Source: CAVONV01 sp963697355
GTDB taxonomy: Bacteria; Acidobacteriota; Vicinamibacteria; Marinacidobacterales; DATDRI01
DNA length: 64,000 nt
Assembly (NCBI GenBank): GCA_963697355.1
Contig: CAVONV010000032.1
Location: 434,001-498,000 of the forward strand
Direction of reading: 5' to 3'
Part shown: positions 36,804 through 45,399 of the stretch, piece after piece
How positions within the stretch are numbered: the first letter of the stretch is position 1
Layout of the letters: each line of letters begins with the position of its first letter
The notes under the pieces: generated by a model
Databases searched by the model: none
What the model was told of the DNA's origin: nothing
The model's input: only the letters and a program-made list of their open reading frames with translations
Translations under genes and position numbers: made by a program

Positions 36804-38138
36804 TCAAAGGAAATAGTAATACGAGCGTATTACCTGCCGATTGATGGTCGGCTCAAAGTCACTCCTGACCAGAACGTCATGAGGTTTGTTCTTTTCGAAA
36901 AAATCGAGCAGTGTTTCACGTTCTACCTTACCCCGCATCATCGCGTAGTAAACGATACCCGGTAGCTCGATCAATATACCGACAAAAGCGCCTATATAGA
37001 CCCGAATCAAGGCCGCCGCTCCGCAACGCTGATAGATGCTCCTTTTGTCTTCTTTCAAGCAATCTCTAATCCTCCCCAACCTATACTTGCCCGTCAAATT
37101 CTTCAAGATGAATCTATATCGACTCTTGACGGCGGCCACCTGTTGCCGTCCAGCGACGGAAGAAGAGCTTTCGTCGCAATAGGCCAACGCGCGGGGGGCG
37201 GCAAGAAACTCTAGGCCCTGCAGATGAGCACGCAGACTCCAATCTGCACCGTCATGACATTCACTGTATCGTTCATCCAAGGGTCCCACTCGTTCCCACG
37301 CGTTTCTCGTAACGGCAACGGACCTGAAACTGGGAGACCCAACGGTCTCGATCTGCTCGAATTGGCCCAAATCCAGGGCGCCTCGATAGTTGCCCTGGCA
37401 ACGAACACTCGCATCCATGAACATACCGATGCCCCAGGTAAACGGTCGGTTCTTGATCGCACGTTGTTGAGGCACGATGCCGGCGACATGACTTCCTGCC
37501 TCGAGATATCGCCTTATGATCACTTCGATGAAGTCGTGGGGGAGCTGTATGGACTCGGCCAAAACAACCATGAGATCTCCGCCGGCAGCCTTCATTCCGG
37601 CGTTGACAGCCGCTGCGTAGGATCGAGCCGACCTCGTCCTCACGAATTTCACATCATGACCATCCACCGCCATACCGGCGTCTTTGGCGAGACCGCCGCG
37701 GTCGACCACGATGACCTCATCGGGTCCAGTTGTTTGCGAGGCTATTTCTCGCAGACTTGGTCTAAGAGAATCACCTTCTGCGCGGGCGACGAGAATGACG
37801 GACACCTTTGGCTTGTCGACAGTGTCATGGTCGTCGATCGACTCCTTCGGATCTACCGCCGCCAGTCCTTCTACCCGCACGACTCCACACTTCCAGAACA
37901 ACAAAACGTAGAAGTTGAGGAGCTTGCGTGGAACACACAAGCCGTTTTTCGCGAGTGATTCATACAGTCGGTCCGTTGAAGACGGTAGGCTTCTCAGTAT
38001 TTTCTCGCCGACTCTATCGATTTTTATGAAACCACCGGCGTCGCGGCTTCTTACGTATGAGCAACCATTGCGCGCGACAATCTCGCTTCCTTCATGGAAT
38101 GCGATCTCTTCGCCTCTACCGATGACCGATACGCTCAA
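36804..38138 (-). CDS. GT2 glycosyltransferase with N-terminal PqqD-like domain
   Basis: 444 residues from the TTG at 38138, preferred because GGGAGG lies about 6 bases upstream and it overlaps the stop of the GT4 gene (38116). Longer frames to 38300 are Arg/Ser-rich shadow sequence. Residues 1-95 are a small winged-helix/PqqD-like domain (EIVARNGCSYVRSRDAGG, ILRSLPSSTDRLYESLAKNGL). The GT2 domain starts at VSVILVARAEGDSLRPSL and has IVVDRGG, AVNAGMKAAGGDLMVVLAE and the acceptor-side ADWSLRAHLQGLEF. The end has membrane-associated hydrophobic segments. Its paralogue at 43944-45317 has the same two-domain layout. Confidence 0.82.
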   Translation of the reverse strand: MSVSVIGRGEEIAFHEGSEIVARNGCSYVRSRDAGGFIKIDRVGEKILRSLPSSTDRLYESLAKNGLCVPRKLLNFYVLLFWKCGVVRVEGLAAVDPKESIDDHDTVDKPKVSVILVARAEGDSLRPSLREIASQTTGPDEVIVVDRGGLAKDAGMAVDGHDVKFVRTRSARSYAAAVNAGMKAAGGDLMVVLAESIQLPHDFIEVIIRRYLEAGSHVAGIVPQQRAIKNRPFTWGIGMFMDASVRCQGNYRGALDLGQFEQIETVGSPSFRSVAVTRNAWERVGPLDERYSECHDGADWSLRAHLQGLEFLAAPRALAYCDESSSSVAGRQQVAAVKSRYRFILKNLTGKYRLGRIRDCLKEDKRSIYQRCGAAALIRVYIGAFVGILIELPGIVYYAMMRGKVERETLLDFFEKNKPHDVLVRSDFEPTINRQVIRSYYYFL

Positions 38139-39372
38139 AGATTCCCTCCCATTGGTCGACAATTCTCTCAGGGTCAAAGGCGACCTTCGCCTCTCGTTCG
38201 GCATGGGCAGAGTAGTATTCCTTCGTGTCCTCCTCCTCGAGGAGCTCGAGCAGCGCACCGGCGACTTCGTTCGATTGGTGAGGATCCACCAGCGACGCAT
38301 TCTCGAGGTCTGTCAAGTATTCACTGGCAACGCACCTTCTGCTCGCCACAACGGGCAGGCCGTGGTTCAGTGCCTCGGCAAAAACGATTCCGAAAGATTC
38401 GAACTCCGAGAGCGAGAGGAAGATATCTCCCGAGCGGTAGATATCGTCTTTCATTTCTGGCGGGAAATCGTCAAAGAAGTAAGTCTTTCCGTTCACCTGC
38501 TCTTCGAGCTCTAGAGCTCTTTTTTTCAGCTTTTTTGTGAACGCCGTTGTGCCTCCGGCAATGACAAGCGCCACATCGCGCCGTCTCCTCCATACAATCC
38601 CCATTGCATCGAGTACATGTTGAGTATTCTTGTGTGCGCCATGTTGACCCACCGAAAGAACGACCTCCTGTTCTGAAATACCTAAATGGTCTCTAAGTCT
38701 TTTCTTTTCCGTCCTGTCCGCCCTCTTGCGCGCCAGATCGTCTTCCGTCAGAGGAAGTGGTGGGAGGACAACGAACTTTTTCTCGTCAACATGGCCCCTC
38801 TCGATGAGGTAATCCTTCTCGGCATGACTCTGCACCATTACACAGGCAGCTTCCCGCATAATCCGAAAAAAGATACGGTTGTCGAAACTGCAGGGATCGA
38901 GGATATGAACGCTCGGTATGACGATCAGCGGTTTCCTCAGTTTCTTGGCTGCTTTGTAGGCATAGAGCGTATTGAGAGTAGGGAGAGGGGCGGCGAATAT
39001 GATATCAGGCTCGAACTCGATAACTTTGGCGACGAAACGTCTATTCCTTGGCCCAAAGGAATAAAACCGGATCCAATCGTTGAAGGGAAAGGGAAATCTG
39101 CAAGCCGTTTCCCTCAGCCTATTTAATAGCGTTTTTCCCGAAGTGTAGAAACCCAAGCGATCGACTTCAACGCCGTTGATCACCGCTGCGTTCTCATCTG
39201 TCCTTCTCTTGTCTCCCAGAAAAAAGGCTTCCGTCGAGTAAGCGTTCGTAGTCAGTACCTTGACGCGATAGCCACGCTCAACCAGTTTCTCTGAAAGATT
39301 CTTGATGTGATGCTCTACACCTCCCCGAGCCGGATAATACAAATGAGTGACGAAGACGATCTTCTTATTCAT
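38116..39372 (-). CDS. GT4 glycosyltransferase
   Basis: 418 residues of a GT-B fold enzyme. N-terminal FVTHLYYPARGGVEHHIKNL with the glycine loop. C-terminal domain VVLSVGQHGAHKNTQHVLDA, then ALVIAGGTTAFTKKL and the nucleotide-sugar site SEFESFGIVFAEALNHGLPVV with its E-x7-E. The Lys-rich composition differs from its neighbours and may mark a transferred gene. It adds a sugar from a nucleotide donor at the cytoplasmic face. The stop overlaps the GT2 start. Confidence 0.87.
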   Translation of the reverse strand: MNKKIVFVTHLYYPARGGVEHHIKNLSEKLVERGYRVKVLTTNAYSTEAFFLGDKRRTDENAAVINGVEVDRLGFYTSGKTLLNRLRETACRFPFPFNDWIRFYSFGPRNRRFVAKVIEFEPDIIFAAPLPTLNTLYAYKAAKKLRKPLIVIPSVHILDPCSFDNRIFFRIMREAACVMVQSHAEKDYLIERGHVDEKKFVVLPPLPLTEDDLARKRADRTEKKRLRDHLGISEQEVVLSVGQHGAHKNTQHVLDAMGIVWRRRRDVALVIAGGTTAFTKKLKKRALELEEQVNGKTYFFDDFPPEMKDDIYRSGDIFLSLSEFESFGIVFAEALNHGLPVVASRRCVASEYLTDLENASLVDPHQSNEVAGALLELLEEEDTKEYYSAHAEREAKVAFDPERIVDQWEGIFERIGHR

Positions 39373-39582
39373 GCTTCTTCGCGCTAAAAGCCGTCAAGAG
39401 ATCGATCGAGCAAGGGTAGCCTCCCGAAGGAACCGACACCCTGACAGTAGGCAATTATAACTGTTATCTGCACTTGGAGAGGATAGCACGGTCAGTGTCA
39501 GTGACAGAGATAGGAAGCGGGAGGCGACGCACTTCAGACAGCACGAGCCGTCTCGCAATTCGCCGAGGGCCCGAAGTTGTAT

Positions 39583-42432
39583 CTACGGAGGGGTTGGGCC
39601 GGTGTTTTCGATGGCGAAATAGCGCGATCCGATACCATCCGCATTGTTGTCGTTGTCCGTCACGATCCAGTAGATGATGTGTACGCCATTCGTATATGCG
39701 GTCGTGTCGAAATCAAGATAGTGCACCGCTGTGTCCGTGTCGTTGAACCCTGGAAATAGAGCCTGAATATCCCCACGTGCCAGGCCCGAGCTTACGCGAC
39801 TAGCAATTCGTACGCCGTCCACCCAAACGGATATCGAACCATCCATCGAGCCAAGAAGCTCTATCCAATTTGGCTGCGGCGTCAATGCCCAGCCCCAGAT
39901 CCGATAGGAGGACCCGAACGCCGTGCCGCCTTGTGTCGGGGTGTCGAGCGTGCCGAAAGGCAAGACGCGGCCTGCGTTGTCGCAGGTGATTGTCTTCGTA
40001 CCGAGGCTAACCGTGTTCCCTTCCTTGTCCGTCGCTCGAGCTTGCAGAGTAAACGTCCCATTACCTTGATTGGGCAAGAAGTTCGTGAGCAACATATAGC
40101 CCCAGCCCGACCGATAATTGAAGGGAAGTCCCGGTTGTGCGATCTCGACATCCGGGCGAGAGCCTTCGACGAACACCGCATCACCAACGAAGATGCGAGA
40201 GCTCCCTTCCCCGGGCACAGGATCTCTGTAGATTTGAACGCTCGATACCTCGATATCGTCGAGCGCCCAACCGGTTACAGCAATCGCTCCACTGATTCCC
40301 GTGGTTCCATTGGCGGGGGTATCAAAACTCCCGGTGGGCGGAGTTCGGGCCGCAAGATTTCCGAAGACCCTCACGTACCGGGGAGCGTTTGAAGCATCTG
40401 ACGAGGAGATGGTAATGAGCCCGTCCCACGGGCCAAGGGGAACGTTGGCTGGATCGATGGATATAGTCAGGACGCCGCTGTCGGTACCACTGGCAGGAGA
40501 CACCATCAGATACGAACGATTCGAACTAGTGGTCCAGTTGGCCGTTTCCGCACCGCTCCGAGACAAGCGGACTTTCTGCGCACCCGTATAGAACGGCCCC
40601 GACTTGTTGAAGATGAGTCTGCCTTTGTCCAGCGAAAGAAGCGGTTCTTCGACGTAGCTCGGATCCACCACGATAGGCCAACGTGCGTATGTCTGATTAG
40701 TGTTACCTTTGCCGTCGGAATAAACCGCGTAAATGTAGTGTGTACCGCTTGGCGGACTGTTCCAAGTGTACTGGCCGGTCGTCGGGTTCAACCCGCCGAT
40801 GATGGAGGTTCCATTGAAACCCGCCCGGTCGTTGTCGTAAAACAAACCCAGAGACTGGAAGCCGGAGTTGTCATCGGAGTAGTCCCATCGAATGACATAG
40901 GAATCGCGTGCCTTTTCGAATGCCGTCAGTTTGACGTCCTTGATGTAGTATTCCCTGGCGTCGGAATACTCGTGGGCGTCGATTCGAAAGTTGTCGATGG
41001 GTCCATTCCAACCCGTAGAGGCAGGGCTGGCTGGATCGATATCGAGATCCTCCATATCGATAATGATGGTGTTCAAAACCAGATTGGGATTCATGGTCCG
41101 GAGGAGGACATCTTCGCTGACATTCTCGAGCGTTCCGTCGCTGGGCCGCTTCCATACGATTCTGGCATGCGCGCCGATGTTGTAATTCCTATCTCCCGGA
41201 ACTCCCATCTTCAGCACCAATATCCGATAGCGGTCACTGTCGATGGGGTAGACCTCCCCCCTTCCCACCTGCGATGCGGTCTCTGCCCACCACAAAGGGT
41301 ACACATAGGGGTCGGCGGATCCGCTGCCCGGTGAGGCGATGCTCACTCCTTTGAGAGCCGTCATCGGGCCAATGTTATGACCGGCATCGTCTTCCACCGT
41401 CGCGACAGTGGCTATCGTGAGACTGGAGTTGTTGACCTCCCTGTCGATATCAGCCAAAGAGTCCATATCCCAGGGGTTTGACAACTGAACCGTGGCGAAG
41501 TCGTCGCTGCTCCCTTCGTCGCTGGGTGACGTAAAGGCAAGAGTCGGGGTGTCGTTCACACGGTAGAATCCAGAAGAATAATCAGCGGAAACAGGATTCC
41601 CTCCGGCGTTGACGATGGCGACATAGTAGTCTCCGGGCGGCAAGCTCCCCACGTTGTAAGTGAAGCTACCTCCCGACACGCCGCGGGCGATCGTGCCCAG
41701 ATTCCCATTGGCGCCGCTGCTATCATCATCCAGGTAGATATCAACGGACCCGCCACCGGACCAGGTGATGGTTTCATTCAAGGAGGCGTCATCGTCGACT
41801 AGCCGGATCCAGTCGATTTCGAGGGTCTGTCCCGCCGGCCTCACGGTAGGATCCAACCTTAGAGAATCGATACTCCCGAACCAATTACCCGCGAGGTTCG
41901 GTGAGGTTACCAGCAGAGACGGTATGTCGATCCGGTAGATGGTCCAGTCTCCGAAGGTTGGAAAGCCCTCCGTCGCGCTATATCCTCCAGGAGGAGTATA
42001 GATGGTGTTCTTGCTCCAAAAGATCTGACCGACGCTACTCGAACTGAGGCTCATGCGTATGCACAAAATAGTGTATTTGTTGGCATCGATAGGGAAGTTC
42101 GTACCTATTTTTCCCAAAAACGCCGTGCCCACGATGCCCGTGTCTAGAATGGACACGGCGGCATCGTTCGTCGCCGTGACCGCGGAAAAGATCCCTCCTG
42201 AGAAGCTGATGTCTTCGAAACCGGGGGCACTTCCCGTTCCAAAGGGTAGATCTTCACCGTAGGTGAACCATCCGAGATCCGTTCTCACATCCATATCCCA
42301 TGGGTCCTGGAAACTCATTGTGGCGTAGTCGTCCGCCGAGGCGACCTCGACCATCGTGGAGGGCTGATTCACCGTCTGAGCAGAAACGCTCAGAGGAATC
42401 AGCAACAAGATCAAAAGAAGTTCTGTTCGCAT
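39583..42432 (-). CDS. Exported protein with two NPWDM beta domains, BACON-like domain and VTGWALDD/GWALTP module
   Basis: 949 residues from the ATG at 42432. Signal peptide TELLLILLLIPLSVSAQ. Two related beta-sandwich-like domains start at SADDYATMSFQDPWDMDVRTD (near 30) and SSDDFATVQLSNPWDMDSLAD (near 310); each ends in a 'DNFRID/DSLRLD' strand. A propeller- or Ig-like part and a BACON-like domain (SLDKGRLIFNKSG, NRSYLMVSPASGTDSG) follow, and the shared double module occupies about 695-949 (VTGWALDDIEV, FVEGSRPDVEIAQ, WGWALTPQPN, ADGIGSRYF). The second half module has an insertion (NWIELLGSMDG). Secreted or surface-bound; possible glycan binding is inferred. Confidence 0.83.
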   Translation of the reverse strand: MRTELLLILLLIPLSVSAQTVNQPSTMVEVASADDYATMSFQDPWDMDVRTDLGWFTYGEDLPFGTGSAPGFEDISFSGGIFSAVTATNDAAVSILDTGIVGTAFLGKIGTNFPIDANKYTILCIRMSLSSSSVGQIFWSKNTIYTPPGGYSATEGFPTFGDWTIYRIDIPSLLVTSPNLAGNWFGSIDSLRLDPTVRPAGQTLEIDWIRLVDDDASLNETITWSGGGSVDIYLDDDSSGANGNLGTIARGVSGGSFTYNVGSLPPGDYYVAIVNAGGNPVSADYSSGFYRVNDTPTLAFTSPSDEGSSDDFATVQLSNPWDMDSLADIDREVNNSSLTIATVATVEDDAGHNIGPMTALKGVSIASPGSGSADPYVYPLWWAETASQVGRGEVYPIDSDRYRILVLKMGVPGDRNYNIGAHARIVWKRPSDGTLENVSEDVLLRTMNPNLVLNTIIIDMEDLDIDPASPASTGWNGPIDNFRIDAHEYSDAREYYIKDVKLTAFEKARDSYVIRWDYSDDNSGFQSLGLFYDNDRAGFNGTSIIGGLNPTTGQYTWNSPPSGTHYIYAVYSDGKGNTNQTYARWPIVVDPSYVEEPLLSLDKGRLIFNKSGPFYTGAQKVRLSRSGAETANWTTSSNRSYLMVSPASGTDSGVLTISIDPANVPLGPWDGLITISSSDASNAPRYVRVFGNLAARTPPTGSFDTPANGTTGISGAIAVTGWALDDIEVSSVQIYRDPVPGEGSSRIFVGDAVFVEGSRPDVEIAQPGLPFNYRSGWGYMLLTNFLPNQGNGTFTLQARATDKEGNTVSLGTKTITCDNAGRVLPFGTLDTPTQGGTAFGSSYRIWGWALTPQPNWIELLGSMDGSISVWVDGVRIASRVSSGLARGDIQALFPGFNDTDTAVHYLDFDTTAYTNGVHIIYWIVTDNDNNADGIGSRYFAIENTGPTPP

Positions 42433-42850
42433 ATCCACTGCTCCGGCGCGCCCTACCGAGCTCCGGCCACCGATGTCTCTTTGGGGTCCGGGCTTCGAGG
42501 GCGGCATCCTCTCAAAACGACTTCGCACCATTCAGTAACGATTCTCACGGTCTGCAAGTGCCAAAGGTGTCACTCGGCGCCGTGCCGCATGATAATTGTC
42601 ACAGAAACAACATGGACCCGAATCTACACGACGGGTACCAATGCTCAATTTTGCGTTTTGTGTCCGTAGCTTTCATGGTAGCACGCCGTCGCGGACGCGC
42701 CAACGTCATGTGAACATCTTCATGTGAAACCATGTATCCGCAGGTAGGCCGCAAAGGTATGCAAAGACTACACCTACGCAATCGGCTCCACAATATGGTA
42801 GATTCCCTCGGTGATACGCCGTCGATTGTACTCAGGATGAGGAGAGTTGG
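42433..42850. other. 418-base divergent intergenic region with a TCATGTGA direct repeat
   Basis: No credible gene. TCATGTGA occurs twice at 42706-42713 and 42720-42727, 14 bases apart, about 125 bases before the epimerase ATG. This could be a tandem operator. A GC-rich palindromic patch (around 42688-42700) lies just before it. No clear promoter hexamers were identified. Confidence 0.35.
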
Positions 42851-43849
42851 ATGCCGAAGTCATTGGTAACGGGAGGGGCCGGATTCATAGGTTCTCATGT
42901 ATGTGATGCGCTGGTCGCCAAAGGACACGACGTCGTCGTCCTCGATGACTTGAGCGGAGGGTTCGAGGAGAACGTGAATCCGAAAGCACGAGTGGTCAAA
43001 GGAGATATCGTTGATGAAAGCACTGTCGATGCATTGTTCCAAGAGCATCGCTTCGACTACGTCTATCACCTCGCTGCCTACGCGGCGGAAGGACTCAGCC
43101 ACTTCATCAAGCGATTCAACTACCAGAATAATCTCGTCGGCAGCGTCAATCTAATCAATGCTTCGGTCAACACGGGTACGGTGAAATGCTTCGTCTTCAC
43201 ATCTTCCATCGCCGTCTACGGAAGCAACCAGGTTCCCATGCATGAAGATCTCGAACCTTGTCCTGAAGACTCTTACGGCATCGCAAAATACGCCGTCGAG
43301 ATGGAGCTCAAGGCAACTCACGACATGTTCGCCCTTCCCTATGTGATATTCCGCCCCCATAACGTCTACGGAGAGCGGCAGAATATCGGAGACAAGTACC
43401 GCAACGTCATCGGTATCTTCATGAATCAGATCATGCAAGGTGAGGAGCTCACGATATTCGGAGACGGCGCGCAAACTCGTGCGTTCACACACATCGACGA
43501 TGTCGCACCCATCATCGCGCGTTCGGCAGAACAGCCCAACACCTGGGGCGAAGTGTTCAACGTTGGCGCGGACAAGCCGTACTCCGTAAACGATCTTGCA
43601 GAAACCGTCTGCCGGTTCATGGGAGTCGAGCCGCGCTTGCGACATTTGCCGGCGCGCGTCGAGGTCAAGCACGCATTCTCCTCGCATGAGAAAGTACGAC
43701 GTTTCTTCGGTGACGTGAGCCGAAACGTACCTCTCGACGAAGGAATACGTCGGATGGCGGAATGGGCTCAGACACACGGCAGTAAGAAATCAACCGTATT
43801 TTCCGACATCGAGATTTCAAAAAAACTCCCACCGTCATGGCTCGAGTAG
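42851..43849 (+). CDS. NAD-dependent nucleotide-sugar epimerase/dehydratase (extended SDR)
   Basis: 332 residues. Nucleotide-binding TGGAGFIGSH at 7-16. The active site has FTSSIAVYGS (Ser118/119) and SYGIAKYAVE (Tyr142, Lys146). The substrate side has FRPHNVYGERQN and FGDGAQTRAFTHIDD, as in UDP-glucose 4-epimerase and related enzymes. AAEGLSHFIKRFNYQNN is characteristic of a GalE-like subgroup. It would make a nucleotide sugar in the cytoplasm for the glycosyltransferases here. GAGGAGAG precedes the ATG. Confidence 0.9.
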   Translation: MPKSLVTGGAGFIGSHVCDALVAKGHDVVVLDDLSGGFEENVNPKARVVKGDIVDESTVDALFQEHRFDYVYHLAAYAAEGLSHFIKRFNYQNNLVGSVNLINASVNTGTVKCFVFTSSIAVYGSNQVPMHEDLEPCPEDSYGIAKYAVEMELKATHDMFALPYVIFRPHNVYGERQNIGDKYRNVIGIFMNQIMQGEELTIFGDGAQTRAFTHIDDVAPIIARSAEQPNTWGEVFNVGADKPYSVNDLAETVCRFMGVEPRLRHLPARVEVKHAFSSHEKVRRFFGDVSRNVPLDEGIRRMAEWAQTHGSKKSTVFSDIEISKKLPPSWLE

Positions 43850-43943
43850 CTCGAGCCCGAGGGCATAGCGCGGGGAGCATGATCCCATTCTTTGGAGTAG
43901 AATGCCGGCCCGAGGCTGGACCGTCATCGGGGAGCTCGTGAGT

Positions 43944-45317
43944 ATGCCCATCAAATATACGAGGCCGGCAGATGTCGAGACGGTCACGAGAGAACGCCCC
44001 CTGCTCTCCACGGGAAAAGGTGGCTACATCGTCATCGACGAGCAACTGCTGTCTCTGTGGAAACTCGCGGACAACCGATACCTCGACGATATTCTCGCCT
44101 CGTTTCATCTCGAAGGCGGCACGCCGGATTCCGTTCGGGCAGGCCTGGCTTGCTTGGCCGAAGGCGGTCTGCTGGATAGAGGAGGCTATCCGAGGAGGGA
44201 ATCGACTCCTGTTGAAAACAGTAGCTCGGAGATGGTCTCAGCCATCGTCCCCATCACCTCTCAAAAGGAGCAAGACTGGCTGGGAGACTGCATTCAGTCT
44301 TTGTTCTCTCAAACTCACAAGAATATCGAAGTTCTCGTCATGGACAATGCCACGGACTTTGGTCTCGGCGAGTGGCTGGAGACGAATCACAGCCGGGCGA
44401 AACGGGTACGTTTGGCGAAGAAGTCTCCCTTTGCCGTCGCGCTGAATCAAGGCGTGCGCCACGCACGGGGCTCGCACTTCCTACTGCTCAATCCGGACTT
44501 GAAACTCGAGCCGGATGCCGTAGCGCACATGGTAAGGGAAGCGGAAAAGGACCCCAAGTGCGCGGCGGTGGCCGCCAAGCTCAAGTTCTGGTGGGCGCCA
44601 AGCTTCTTGAACGGGCTCGGCAACCGAGTACGAGATTTCGGCTGGGGAACGGACAACGGGATAGGTCATTTGGACTTGGGACAATTCGACCACTGGGAGG
44701 AAGTTCCGTCCGCTTGTTTCGCTGCCACACTCGTGCCGCGCAGAGCTTGGGAGCAAGTTGGTGCTATCGACGAAGGATTTCAGCTCTACTACGAGGATAC
44801 CGAATGGTGTTATCGAGCTCGATTACTCGGTTTTTCGATCCGGGTAGCTGCTGGGGCGGAGATCCTCCATATCTTCGGCGGGTGGGTTAGAGACCCCGGA
44901 CAAACGAGCGGACTTACACCTTGGAAGATTCGAAACGCGGCTTACGGAAGAATGCGGTTTGCTGCGAAAATTCTGGGAAAGGAGTCCATCCGACGTTTCT
45001 TTCGAAATTACTCCAGCGAGGACATTCGAAACTTCCACTCGGCAGTGAAGAAACTCCATTTAGCAGAGGCTGCCGCCTACCTTCGAGCCTGGTGGACCTT
45101 TTTGATCCATTCTCGTGAAATCCATCGCCAGAGAAAGATGCTTCAAAACCAACGTCAAAGCCCCGACGGCCTGCTCTTCGGACCGGAGGAGGCCATGCCA
45201 CCACTGCTCGTCTGGCGTGATCTACCGGAATTGACCTGGGAAACCGTCGAGCGGGTGTACCTCCCAATGATCCTTGAGAAGAGAACACGTCCCCTGCCCG
45301 AATTCGAGACGAGCTAG
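43944..45317 (+). CDS. GT2 glycosyltransferase with N-terminal PqqD-like domain
   Basis: 457 residues from the ATG at 43944 (GGGGAG 10 bases upstream; GTG 43938 also possible). Residues 1-85 are a small winged-helix/PqqD-like domain (LLSTGKGGYIVIDEQLLSLWKL, LAEGGLLDRGG). The GT2 domain begins at SAIVPITSQKEQDWLGDC and has VLVMDNATD, ALNQGVRHARGSHFLLLNPD (the metal site) and GFQLYYEDTEWCYRARLLGF, the rhamnosyltransferase-like signature. The C-terminal region is helical and basic. Same architecture as 36804-38138. Confidence 0.85.
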   Translation: MPIKYTRPADVETVTRERPLLSTGKGGYIVIDEQLLSLWKLADNRYLDDILASFHLEGGTPDSVRAGLACLAEGGLLDRGGYPRRESTPVENSSSEMVSAIVPITSQKEQDWLGDCIQSLFSQTHKNIEVLVMDNATDFGLGEWLETNHSRAKRVRLAKKSPFAVALNQGVRHARGSHFLLLNPDLKLEPDAVAHMVREAEKDPKCAAVAAKLKFWWAPSFLNGLGNRVRDFGWGTDNGIGHLDLGQFDHWEEVPSACFAATLVPRRAWEQVGAIDEGFQLYYEDTEWCYRARLLGFSIRVAAGAEILHIFGGWVRDPGQTSGLTPWKIRNAAYGRMRFAAKILGKESIRRFFRNYSSEDIRNFHSAVKKLHLAEAAAYLRAWWTFLIHSREIHRQRKMLQNQRQSPDGLLFGPEEAMPPLLVWRDLPELTWETVERVYLPMILEKRTRPLPEFETS

Positions 45318-45399
45318 AGCGCACCGCGAGCCGGGAAAGTCTTCGAAGATCCGTGGCCTCGCACCGTTTCACGTCAGCGGCTCTCATCGGGTACCGGCA

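Noticed and set aside
38139..38300. The longer N-terminus of the GT2 gene reaching 38300
   Set aside because: The extra 54 residues are low-complexity Arg/Ser/Thr sequence opposite the GT4 coding end, while TTG 38138 has a GGGAGG ribosome-binding site.
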